From contig JAEBDY010000007.1 in NCBI GenBank assembly GCA_049997955.1, positions 62,001 through 126,000 of the forward strand: a stretch of DNA of 64,000 nucleotides. Direction: 5' to 3'. Position 1 is the first letter of the stretch. Each line of letters begins with the position of its first letter. The position numbers were made by a program, and so were the translations under genes. Below are positions 48,848-58,836 of this stretch, one piece after another. The notes beneath the pieces were generated by a model. It was given only the letters and a program-made list of their open reading frames with translations. It was not told the origin of the DNA and made no database searches. The DNA comes from Umezawaea sp049997955 (GTDB lineage: Bacteria > Actinomycetota > Actinomycetes > Mycobacteriales > Pseudonocardiaceae).

Positions 48848-49348
48848 ATGTTCAGGCGGAAAGCGCGCAGGATCGCAGAGCTGGAGCAGGTCGTCGGCAG
48901 CGTCCAGAGGCGGCTGGACGCGGCCAACGAGCAGTTGGCGGGCATCGGTGGCTTCGAGTACGAGAAGGTTCGGCGGCAGGTGGAGGAGCTGCGGGCCGAG
49001 GCTGACCGGATCCGGGCCGACCGGGCGGCGGAGAAGCTCCGGCACGAGAACGAGCTGGCGCGGCGCAAGACCGAGCACGCGATCGCGTTGGCCCACGCGC
49101 GGGCCGCGGTCGAGGCGGAGCTGAGCGACGTGCGCGCGCGGATCGCGGAAGCCCGCCAGGAGTTGCGGCAGGTGGAGGAGGGCGACGAACTCCCCCGCCC
49201 CGAGAGCCTGAGACCGATCGGAGCGGCCGAGGCGTTCACACCGCTGCCCCGCAGCGGGGAGGCCTCCCCACCGGGTGGTGGCCGCCCGGCGAGCGGCGGT
49301 CGTCCGGTGTGCGGCGCGGAGACGGGGGGAGACCAGGCGGTGCCGTGA
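48848..49348 (+). CDS. Coiled-coil hypothetical protein
   Basis: Seen: 166 residues from ATG 48848 (GAGGACGTGGGCG upstream). Residues 5-115 are strongly charged with heptad spacing: RIAELEQVVGSVQRRLDAAN, KVRRQVEELRAEADRIRADR, ARAAVEAELSDVRARIAEAR. A Pro/Gly-rich tail follows (about 120-166). No signal or membrane helix. No family recognised; the tail's low complexity may mean the C-terminal part is poorly conserved. Context: stands alone between the SnoaL-like and TauE genes; GC-rich near-duplicate stretches around 49300 and 49400 flank its stop. Confidence 0.65.
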   Translation: MFRRKARRIAELEQVVGSVQRRLDAANEQLAGIGGFEYEKVRRQVEELRAEADRIRADRAAEKLRHENELARRKTEHAIALAHARAAVEAELSDVRARIAEARQELRQVEEGDELPRPESLRPIGAAEAFTPLPRSGEASPPGGGRPASGGRPVCGAETGGDQAVP

Positions 49349-49480
49349 GCCCGAGGTCGGTCGGGGCGCTGTCTCGCAGCGGGGTAGTTTCCTCCGCCGA
49401 GCGGTGGCGGTCGTCCGCCGCGTGGTGCGGAGATCCAGGAAGGCGTGACGACGCCGTGAGTCGCGGCGGGTGTGATCGCC

Positions 49481-50197
49481 CTAGCCGAGCGCGCTGCGCA
49501 GGATCAGGGTGATCGCGGCGACGGTCGACAGCAGCAGCACGGGGGTGCGGATGCCCTTGGCGTCGACCAGTTTCCGCAGCGGGCTGGACAGGAAGAACCC
49601 GGCCACCAGGAACGGGATCAGCAGGACGCCGGTGATGACCTGCCTGCCGTGGACCTGGCCCGCGATGGTGAGGCCGATGATCGAGGTGAGGGAGCCGAGC
49701 ACGAAGTAGGCGGCCAGGGTCGCGCGGATCTGTGGGCCGGGGGAGTTCTGGTACAGCATGGCGACCGGGGGACCGCCCACGGACATGGCGGTGCCGAACG
49801 AGCCGCTGGTGAGGCCCGCGATGAGGAGCGCCGTCCTGGTCGGGCGCGGGTTCCAGGTGGTGATGGACAGCAGCACGCTGAGGAGCACCACCACGCCGAT
49901 CAGGAGGCTGAACTGGTTCTGGTTCAACGAGTCCACCAGCAGCACGCCGATGGCGGTGCCCGGCAGCCGGCCGAGGATGGCCCAGCCGACGCCGTGCCAG
50001 TCGACGTGGGCGTGCTCGCGGGCGAGGCTCATGACCGAGTGCGTCATGGCGGTGATCAGGATCGGCACGGGCAGCAGCGACGGGTCGAGCAGGGCGAGGA
50101 TCGGCACCGCCACGAGCGCCAGGCCGAAGCCCGCCAACCCCTGGACCAGCCCTCCGAGCGCCACCACCAAGCCCGCGAGCAGCAGTCCGGTCCACAT
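49481..50197 (-). CDS. TauE/SafE-family membrane transporter
   Basis: Seen: 238 residues from ATG 50197. Seven to eight hydrophobic segments with the family duplication: GLVQGLAGFGLALVAVPILA at the N-terminus and LTSGSFGTAMSVGGPPVAML in the second half. Known: TauE/SafE proteins export sulfite, sulfoacetate or similar anions, some import. Context: 11 bases before the phosphotransferase gene stop (upstream on the same strand), so the two may form an operon, though functional linkage is not obvious. Confidence 0.9.
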   Translation of the reverse strand: MWTGLLLAGLVVALGGLVQGLAGFGLALVAVPILALLDPSLLPVPILITAMTHSVMSLAREHAHVDWHGVGWAILGRLPGTAIGVLLVDSLNQNQFSLLIGVVVLLSVLLSITTWNPRPTRTALLIAGLTSGSFGTAMSVGGPPVAMLYQNSPGPQIRATLAAYFVLGSLTSIIGLTIAGQVHGRQVITGVLLIPFLVAGFFLSSPLRKLVDAKGIRTPVLLLSTVAAITLILRSALG

Positions 50198-50208
50198 GTT
50201 TAGCTACG

Positions 50209-51033
50209 CTAACAGAACAGTCGGTCGAGCGAGGCCAGCGCGTTCCGCACGTAGATCTGCTTCCCGGAGCGGATTCCGTACTCCAGGTCCTCCAGCGCGG
50301 TGCACCGCGCGAGGAACACCGCCCGCTCCCGCGGTTCGGCGCTGCCGTACGCGTCCAGCGCCGCCTCGAACGCCGCCTGACCCAGGTCGCGGTAGATCAA
50401 CCCGAGGTCGTAGGCCGGGTCGACGAACGCCGCGTCCGTCCAGTCGATCACCCCGGTGACCGTCCACTCTCGAGGGTCGACCAGCACGTGCTCGACACCG
50501 AGGTCGTTGTGCGAGAACACCAAACCCGGCCGCTCCGGCGGTGTGCCGCCCGCCAGGAACTCCTCGACCCGTCCGCGGTGGACATCCGGCACCGCCGACG
50601 GCACGTACACCTCCGCGGCCTCCGCGAGCCACTGCGACAACGGCTCGTCGTCCGGCGAGACCACGTCCGCCATCCGCTCGACCGGCACCGCGTTCAGCAC
50701 CGCCAGGTACGCGCCGAGAGTCGCGCCGATCTTCACCGCGGGCGCTCCCGGCAGTCCCAGGAGTTGCGTGCCGGGCACCTTCGGGTACGCCAGGCACCCG
50801 ATCTCGGTGACGGAGAACACCGGCCTCGGCACCGGGATCGGCGAGATCTCCGCCACCTTCGCCAGCAGCCGCGCCTCCCGGTCCGCCTCCACCGGGTCGG
50901 GCGCCTTCGCGAACCGCACGACCAACTCGCCGTTCACCTCGAACGCGACGTTGTCCTGCCCCTCGCCCAGCGGCACCACCCGGTCGACCCGGTACGACGG
51001 CAGGTGCTCGGCCAGCACTTCGACGACCCGCAT
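50209..51033 (-). CDS. Phosphotransferase (APH/ChoK-like kinase fold)
   Basis: Seen: 274 residues from ATG 51033 with AGGG upstream; a longer frame from 51219 runs into the acnA coding end and is not used. APH features: VVPLGEGQDNVAFEV (nucleotide loop), VVRFAKAPDPVEADREARLL with the ATP-binding Lys, catalytic loop FSHNDLGVEHVLVD (HxDxxxxN-like, with Glu in place of Asn) and metal-site GVIDWTDAAFVDPAYDLGL. Known: the fold covers aminoglycoside and macrolide kinases, choline and fructosamine kinases. Substrate not assignable; being called resistance would be unjustified. Confidence 0.85.
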   Translation of the reverse strand: MRVVEVLAEHLPSYRVDRVVPLGEGQDNVAFEVNGELVVRFAKAPDPVEADREARLLAKVAEISPIPVPRPVFSVTEIGCLAYPKVPGTQLLGLPGAPAVKIGATLGAYLAVLNAVPVERMADVVSPDDEPLSQWLAEAAEVYVPSAVPDVHRGRVEEFLAGGTPPERPGLVFSHNDLGVEHVLVDPREWTVTGVIDWTDAAFVDPAYDLGLIYRDLGQAAFEAALDAYGSAEPRERAVFLARCTALEDLEYGIRSGKQIYVRNALASLDRLFC

Positions 51034-51057
51034 GGGTGGAACCCTAGAACACGCCGA

Positions 51058-51087
51058 AGGCCCGCCCGGTCGAAACCGGACGGGCCT
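51058..51087 (-). terminator. Terminator of acnA
   Basis: AGGCCCGCCCGGT pairs with ACCGGACGGGCCT (one mismatch) over CGAA, 16 bases past the acnA stop on the minus strand. Confidence 0.7.
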
Positions 51088-51103
51088 CCACGCGTGTTCG
51101 AAC

Positions 51104-53932
<2,829 letters not shown>

Positions 53933-54023
53933 GTCAACTCCATACAGCGCAAGTCTGGTGGTTGGGAACAGGGCGAGTCTTGCGCACTCGCGCTGGTGGC
54001 GCAGACGTTGCCCTCTGCTTTAA

Positions 54024-54068
54024 ACAGTACGCGCGTCCTTTATAGGGCTTCAAGCCAGGCTCACCTAA
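54024..54068 (-). promoter_or_regulatory. acnA promoter with AcnR-type and IdeR-type operators
   Basis: On the minus strand TTGAAG (54048-54053) and TACTGT (54024-54029) are 18 bases apart. The stretch AAGGACGCGCGTACTG (54025-54040, minus strand) matches the published AcnR motif CAGNACNNNCGTACTG at all but the first position. TTAGGTGAGCCTGGCTTGA (54050-54068, minus strand) matches the DtxR/IdeR consensus at 14 of 19 positions and covers the -35 box. The motifs were compared from memory. Confidence 0.6.
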
Positions 54069-54087
54069 CCAGGGGCAAGATGACCGC

Positions 54088-54849
54088 GTGATCCAACTCG
54101 AACGGATCGGCAAGCGCTACGGTCGCGGGCCGTGGGTGCTCCAGGACGTCGACCTGAGCTTCGACCCCGGCGAGCTGACCGTGCTCACGGGTGGCAACGG
54201 CTCCGGCAAGTCCACGCTGCTCAGGATCATCGCAGGTGTCACCGCGCCCAGCGGCGGTCGGGTGCGCGGCCGCCCGCGCTCGGTCGGCTACCTCCCGGAA
54301 CGCTTCCCGCCAGGGCTGCGGCTGTCCACCGAGGCGTACCTGCGGCACCTCGCGGGCGTGCGCGGAGTCACACCCTCCACCGACGTGCTCGACGCGCTCG
54401 GCTTCCACGGCGACTCGACGGCGCCGATCTCCACGCTGTCCAAGGGGAACGCGCAGAAGGTGGCCATCGCGCAGGCGCTCCTGGGCACCGACCTGGTCGT
54501 GCTGGACGAGCCGTGGACCGGCCTGGACACCGACGCGAGCGCCGTGCTGGCCGAGCTGATCACCGCGACCGGGGCGACCGTGCTCGTCACCGACCACCGG
54601 GGCGCCGCGCGCGGCCTGCCCGGAGCGCGCGAGGTGGTGCTGAGCGGGCTGGTGGCGTCGACCGGCGTGGCGATCGAGCTGAACCGGGTCAGCGACCTGA
54701 CGACCACCGTCATCGGCGACTGGGACGGCGTCCGCGTGGTCGCCGCCACCGACGGACGGCTCAGCCTGCTCGTCGAACCCGCCGTCAGCGACCGCGTGCT
54801 GGCCGACGTCCTGCGGCTCGGCTGCTCGGTGCTCAGCGTGCGGACGTGA
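54088..54849 (+). CDS. ABC transporter ATP-binding protein
   Basis: Seen: 253 residues from GTG 54088. Walker A GGNGSGKST near 35-43, signature LSKGNAQKVAIAQALL (LSKGN instead of LSGGQ) and Walker B LVVLDEPWTGLD, then TVLVTDH with the switch His. The N-terminal ATPase is followed by a short tail lacking a membrane part. Context: divergent from acnA; the IdeR-like box lies 19 bases upstream. A three-codon frame ATG-ACC-GCG-TGA at 54080 overlaps the start codon and could be a leader. The only membrane protein nearby is at 57225, beyond two hydrolase genes. Confidence 0.9.
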   Translation: MIQLERIGKRYGRGPWVLQDVDLSFDPGELTVLTGGNGSGKSTLLRIIAGVTAPSGGRVRGRPRSVGYLPERFPPGLRLSTEAYLRHLAGVRGVTPSTDVLDALGFHGDSTAPISTLSKGNAQKVAIAQALLGTDLVVLDEPWTGLDTDASAVLAELITATGATVLVTDHRGAARGLPGAREVVLSGLVASTGVAIELNRVSDLTTTVIGDWDGVRVVAATDGRLSLLVEPAVSDRVLADVLRLGCSVLSVRT

Positions 54850-54918
54850 CGGGCCCGGTCGCGTCCGGCCTACCAACAGAGGGTGGTGCCCGACGGCGGA
54901 TCGCGGTGTGATCGGGGG

Positions 54919-56232
54919 ATGAGAAGGACGCGGCTCATCGTGGCGCTGCTTGGACTCCTGCTGGTCGCGGGCGGCACCCCCGCCCACGCGACGAACCCCG
55001 ACGACCGCCCGCTGCCGGGCTACACGGTCGACAACCCACCGCTGGCGCCGGAACTCGTCGGCGGCAAGCCCTCCCGAGTGCTGCAAGGGGTGTACCGGCA
55101 CGCCGCGTACACCATCGAGGTCCCGCCGAGGTGGAACGGCCGACTCGCGATGTGGGCCCACGGCTACCGCGGCGCGACCACCGTGCTGTCCGTCGACCCG
55201 CCCGCCTACGGCCTGCGCACCCGGCTCCTGAACCAGGGCTACGCCTGGGCGGCGTCCTCCTACTACGCCAACGACTACGACGTCCGCGCGGGCGTGACCG
55301 GAACCCACGACCTGGCCGTGAGGTTCGGCTCCCTGGTCGGCAAGCCCTCGAAGGTGTTCCTCGCCGGGGTGTCGATGGGCGGCCACATCACCGGCCGGTC
55401 CCTGGAGCAGTACCCCGGCTTCTACGCGGGCGCGCTGCCGATGTGCGGCGTCCTCGGCGACCACGAGCTGTTCGACTTCTTCCTCGACTTCCAGCTCACC
55501 TCGCAGGCCCTGTCGGGGATCCGCGCCTACCCGACGCCGCCGGACTACCCGTCCACCGTCGTGCCGCGCATCCAGGCGGGCCTGGGGCTGGTCGGCCTGA
55601 CGCCCGGCGGCCCGGACACCACGAACGACCTCGGCAAGCGGTTCCGGTCCGTGGTGGTCGAGCGGTCCGGCGGCGCGCGGCCCGGCGACACCGCCGCTTT
55701 CGCGTACTGGAAGGACTTCCTGTTCGGGCTGGGCGCGTCCGGCGGCGGCGACCGGCTGGCGCAGAACCCCGGTCGGCTCGCCACCAACCTCGACACCCGC
55801 TACCGGGCGGGCGACCTCGACCGGACCGTGCAGCGCGTGGCGCCCGAGGACTGGTACTCGCGCCTCACGCCTGCGTTGACGGAGATCCCGCGCATCGTCG
55901 GCAGGCCCTCCGCGCCGGTGCTGTCGCTGCACGGCCTGGGCGACATGTTCGTGCCGTACTCGATGGAGCAGGAGTACCGCGAGGACGTCGAGCGGACCGG
56001 GCGGTCGAAGCTACTGGTGCAGCGGGCGATCCGGACGGTGGAGCACTGCGAGTTCGCGCCGAGCGAGGTCGGGGCCGCGTGGAACGACCTGGTGGCGTGG
56101 GTCGACCGCGGCGAGCGGCCCTCGGGTGACGACGTCGACCGGACCTCCGCGCCGGACTACGGGTGCCGGTTCACCGACCGGGCCGCCTACGACGGACCGG
56201 GCACCCGGAGGCTGTTCCCGCGCTGCGCCTGA
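54919..56232 (+). CDS. Secreted alpha/beta hydrolase
   Basis: Seen: 437 residues from ATG 54919, giving a signal peptide (RRTRLIVALLGLLLVAGGTP, cut after AHA). Serine hydrolase elements: MWAHGYRGATTVL, nucleophile elbow LAGVSMGGHITGRSLEQYP, Asp in SLHGLGDMFVP, and His in RTVEHCEFAP. A C-terminal Cys pair may form a disulfide. Known: resembles exported tannase/feruloyl-esterase-like or S9/S33-like hydrolases of actinobacteria; substrate not resolvable. Context: 69 bases after the ABC ATPase, same strand. Its stop abuts the stop of the convergent hydrolase gene (TGATCA). Confidence 0.85.
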   Translation: MRRTRLIVALLGLLLVAGGTPAHATNPDDRPLPGYTVDNPPLAPELVGGKPSRVLQGVYRHAAYTIEVPPRWNGRLAMWAHGYRGATTVLSVDPPAYGLRTRLLNQGYAWAASSYYANDYDVRAGVTGTHDLAVRFGSLVGKPSKVFLAGVSMGGHITGRSLEQYPGFYAGALPMCGVLGDHELFDFFLDFQLTSQALSGIRAYPTPPDYPSTVVPRIQAGLGLVGLTPGGPDTTNDLGKRFRSVVVERSGGARPGDTAAFAYWKDFLFGLGASGGGDRLAQNPGRLATNLDTRYRAGDLDRTVQRVAPEDWYSRLTPALTEIPRIVGRPSAPVLSLHGLGDMFVPYSMEQEYREDVERTGRSKLLVQRAIRTVEHCEFAPSEVGAAWNDLVAWVDRGERPSGDDVDRTSAPDYGCRFTDRAAYDGPGTRRLFPRCA

Positions 56233-57003
56233 TCACCGCGGGCCGACGTGGTGGTCCAGGAACGCCGAGAGGCGGGGGAGCACCACGTCGGCCGCCATGG
56301 CCCCGAGGTGGTCCAGGCCGGGGACCACCTCGACCGACCAGCCAAGCGACTCCAGTTCCGCCTGGTTGCCCCGGACGGTCGCCCCGATGTCGGTGATCAG
56401 CTCGGGGCCCGCCGCGACGCGGTCCTCCCCGCCGACGAAGCAGAGCCTCGGACAGGTGATCCCGCTCTGCGCGGCACGGTCGTCGAACCCGGCCATGGCC
56501 TCGTAGTAGGTGACGAACTGGGGGAGCTGCGCCCGCTGCTCCTCCGGGATCGCCGCGCCGAACGCGTCCAGCTCCACACCGGCCAGGGCGCGGCTGTAGC
56601 GCAGCATCTCCGCGTACGGGCCGTCGATCGGCGGGAAGCCGGTCATCGCCAACGCCGTGACCCGGTCGGTGCGCAGCGCCAGCTGCATCCCGACCACGCC
56701 ACCCCACGAGTAGCCCCACCAGGCGAACTCGTCGAGCCCGGCGGCGTCGGCGATCCGCAGCATGTCGTCGCTGACGTTGGCAGGGGTGAGCGTGCTGTCC
56801 TTCGGCCTGCCGGGATAGCTCATCACCACGACCCGGTAGCGGTCGCTCAGCCCGCCGACCATGGTCTCGGCGAAGCGCACGGCGTGGTCCCGGAGCGGGT
56901 GCCGGGGCGGGCGGGGATCGGCGTTGAACAGGACCACGGCCGGACCTCCGCCGTGCACTTCGTAGTAGATCTCACCGTCGTCGTGTGCGGCCGTCGTCGG
57001 CAC
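56233..57003 (-). CDS. Cytoplasmic alpha/beta hydrolase
   Basis: Seen: 256 residues from GTG 57003, chosen because GGGAGG is 7 bases upstream; the frame extends to 57021. No signal peptide. Motifs: DGEIYYEVHGGGPAVVLFNA (substitutes for the HGxP loop), RYRVVVMSYPGRPKDS, the nucleophile in WWGYSWGGVVGMQLAL, Asp in CFVGGEDRV and His in PGLDHLGAMAADV. Known: typical fold of small esterases and epoxide-hydrolase relatives. Context: convergent with the secreted hydrolase, stops touching. Function unknown. Confidence 0.87.
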   Translation of the reverse strand: MPTTAAHDDGEIYYEVHGGGPAVVLFNADPRPPRHPLRDHAVRFAETMVGGLSDRYRVVVMSYPGRPKDSTLTPANVSDDMLRIADAAGLDEFAWWGYSWGGVVGMQLALRTDRVTALAMTGFPPIDGPYAEMLRYSRALAGVELDAFGAAIPEEQRAQLPQFVTYYEAMAGFDDRAAQSGITCPRLCFVGGEDRVAAGPELITDIGATVRGNQAELESLGWSVEVVPGLDHLGAMAADVVLPRLSAFLDHHVGPR

Positions 57004-57224
57004 GAGGACACCTCCCAGCAAGGAAGCGGCGACGCTATCGACCCCGGCGTCGGTTCATGGTCAAAATCCTTGCTCCGATGACCGTTCCCGATCTTGTCGG
57101 TGCCCGTCGGTAGTATCGGTTCCGGGGGGATCTCCCCACCCGCGCGCGAAGGACGGGCCCCCGGAATCGACGCCGGCGCAAGGGGTACGACGGTTCCGCG
57201 GGTCGGTTGAGGGGTGGTGCGGGC

Positions 57225-57866
57225 GTGATCGCGCTGGTGAGGTACCTGGCCGTGGACCTGCTGAGATCGCAGCGGTACCTGCCTCCGCTGCTCCTGCACT
57301 GCGCCGTGCTCGGCATGATGTTCAGCGGTGACTCGGGTGAGGCCCTGTTCGCGTACGCGGGCTCGTGCGCGCTGATCTACCCGGTCGCCGCCTGGCTCGG
57401 GGTCGTCGTCGCGACCACCGAGGACCCGATCCAGCGCACCGTCACGGCCGTCACGGCGGGCGGCTGGGGCAGGGTGGCGTCGGCCCAGGCCCTGCTGGCC
57501 GCCGTGGGCACGGTGCTGCTGGCGGTCATCGCGACCCTGTGGCCCGTCTTCACCAACCCGCACCCGTACTCGCCCGCCGTCGTGGGCCTCGGGGCGGCCG
57601 CGCACCTGGTCTGCGGCCTCACCGGCGTGGGCGTGGGCCTGCTGTGCTCGCGGCCGGTGATCACCCGGACCGGGCCGTCGCTGCTGGCCGTGGTCGCGAT
57701 CGTGGCGCTGACGTTCAAGGCGGGCCAGGTCACGCCGGTGGGCGCGATGCTGGGCGGACTGGCGCACCAGGACCTGAAGACCCTGCCGTTCGCCGCGGGA
57801 GCCGCCGTCCTGCTGGTCGTCGCCGCCGCCGTCGTCGCGTGGCGCCTGGGACCCCGCCGGGCGTGA
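57225..57866 (+). CDS. Multi-pass membrane protein, possible ABC permease partner
   Basis: Seen: 213 residues from GTG 57225 (GAGGGG about 10 bases upstream). Six hydrophobic segments: LPPLLLHCAVLGMMFSG, YAGSCALIYPVAAWLGVVVA, SAQALLAAVGTVLLAVIATL, VVGLGAAAHLVCGLTGVGVG, SLLAVVAIVALTFKAG and AAVLLVVAAAVVAWRLG. No recognised family signature; the size and the position of charged loops fit a small ABC-2-like permease. Context: the only candidate permease for the ATPase at 54088; two hydrolase genes intervene. Upstream, 57004-57224 has no gene. Pairing is inference. Confidence 0.68.
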   Translation: MIALVRYLAVDLLRSQRYLPPLLLHCAVLGMMFSGDSGEALFAYAGSCALIYPVAAWLGVVVATTEDPIQRTVTAVTAGGWGRVASAQALLAAVGTVLLAVIATLWPVFTNPHPYSPAVVGLGAAAHLVCGLTGVGVGLLCSRPVITRTGPSLLAVVAIVALTFKAGQVTPVGAMLGGLAHQDLKTLPFAAGAAVLLVVAAAVVAWRLGPRRA

Positions 57867-57889
57867 GGGCGTGGGGCACGCCCGGCGGG
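57853..57889. terminator. 13-bp hairpin overlapping the membrane-protein stop
   Basis: CCCGCCGGGCGTG (57853-57865) pairs exactly with CACGCCCGGCGGG (57877-57889) over an 11-base loop. It covers the stop codon and lies between two convergent genes. Confidence 0.65.
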
Positions 57890-57896
57890 AGGACCG

Positions 57897-58664
57897 TCAG
57901 GCGTACTGGTAGGCCTTCATGTCGCGCAGCAGCAGGTACGTGTCCGACAGGTGCGCCGAGTCGCTGAGCGACCGGTAGATCCCCCACTTCGGGCGGACCA
58001 CGTCGGACAGGTAGGTGTCGCCGTTCTTGGCGGCGTCGACGACCGTCGTGCCGCCGTCGCGCAGCGCCCAGCGGACCCGGCCGGCGGACCCGTTGCCGAT
58101 CTTCTGCTCGATCTCCACGTCGATCCACTTGTTCTGCAACGGCGCCAGGTTCACCTGCCCGACGGTGATGTTCGGCCCGTAGATCTTGAACTCGATCTTC
58201 GGGGTCGACCCCACGTGGCGCAGCGACATCACGGTGAGCGGCAGGGTGCCGGTGCCGGGCATCTTCGTCTGGAAGATGTGCGTGAAGCTGGTCGTGGCCT
58301 TCAGCGTGCCGGGGATGAACATCTGGTAGTTCCAGCGCCACGTCTGGCCGTTCTTCACGGTCAGCAGCGACCCGCCGGAGCGCATGCCCTTGACCTCGCT
58401 GCGCTGCCGGTCGTCCTTCGACTCCCGGTCGACCGTGTGCATGGTGAACCGGTAGTCATTGCCCTTGACGTAGACGTGCGAGCCGCCGTGCGTGGTCAGG
58501 CCCCAGTCCTCCACGCCCTCGAACGCGGCGAGGCCCGTGCTCGACGCCGCCGGGCTCCACTTGAGCTGCCACGATGCCGCGCGTGCCCGGCCGGCTCCGA
58601 GGAGGGGGACCGCCGCTCCCGCGGCCAGTCCGGCGAGTACCGCGCGTCGTCCGATGTCGGCCAT
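57897..58664 (-). CDS. Tat-exported polysaccharide-lyase-like protein
   Basis: Seen: 255 residues from ATG 58664 with GGGAGG upstream. A twin-arginine signal: GRRAVLAGLAAGAAVPLLGAG, cut near ARA. The mature part is all-beta (jelly-roll-like): WRWNYQMFIPGTLKATTSFT, HIFQTKMPGTGTLPLTVMSL, QNKWIDVEIEQKIG and a tail KWGIYRSLSDSAHLSDTYLLLRD-like segment with GIYRS. Known: this pattern resembles the heparin lyase I / PF14099 polysaccharide-lyase family, in which a Tyr or His acts as base. Catalytic residues could not be assigned, so it might be a binding protein. Monocistronic. Confidence 0.78.
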   Translation of the reverse strand: MADIGRRAVLAGLAAGAAVPLLGAGRARAASWQLKWSPAASSTGLAAFEGVEDWGLTTHGGSHVYVKGNDYRFTMHTVDRESKDDRQRSEVKGMRSGGSLLTVKNGQTWRWNYQMFIPGTLKATTSFTHIFQTKMPGTGTLPLTVMSLRHVGSTPKIEFKIYGPNITVGQVNLAPLQNKWIDVEIEQKIGNGSAGRVRWALRDGGTTVVDAAKNGDTYLSDVVRPKWGIYRSLSDSAHLSDTYLLLRDMKAYQYA

Positions 58665-58783
58665 CGATAATCCTCCCAGATCCACAGGGCGGCGGATTTG
58701 GATGGGAAAGGCTCTTGCCGAATCCAAGCACCGGCCGGGCCGCCTGGTCAAGGACCGGTCTAGACCTTTTATATCCGTGAACG

Positions 58784-58824
58784 GCGAACGCCCCGCCACC
58801 GAGGTCGGGTGGCGGGGCGTTCGC
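58784..58824 (-). terminator. 17-bp terminator of the envelope operon
   Basis: GCGAACGCCCCGCCACC and its exact complement at 58808-58824 pair over GAGGTCG, 13 bases beyond the stop of the gene at 58837 on the minus strand. Confidence 0.8.
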
Positions 58825-58836
58825 GCTGGTGGAGGA

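Noticed and set aside
54080..54091. Three-codon frame ATG-ACC-GCG-TGA overlapping the ABC gene start
   Set aside because: It may be chance; a leader role cannot be supported, so it is only mentioned in the gene entry.
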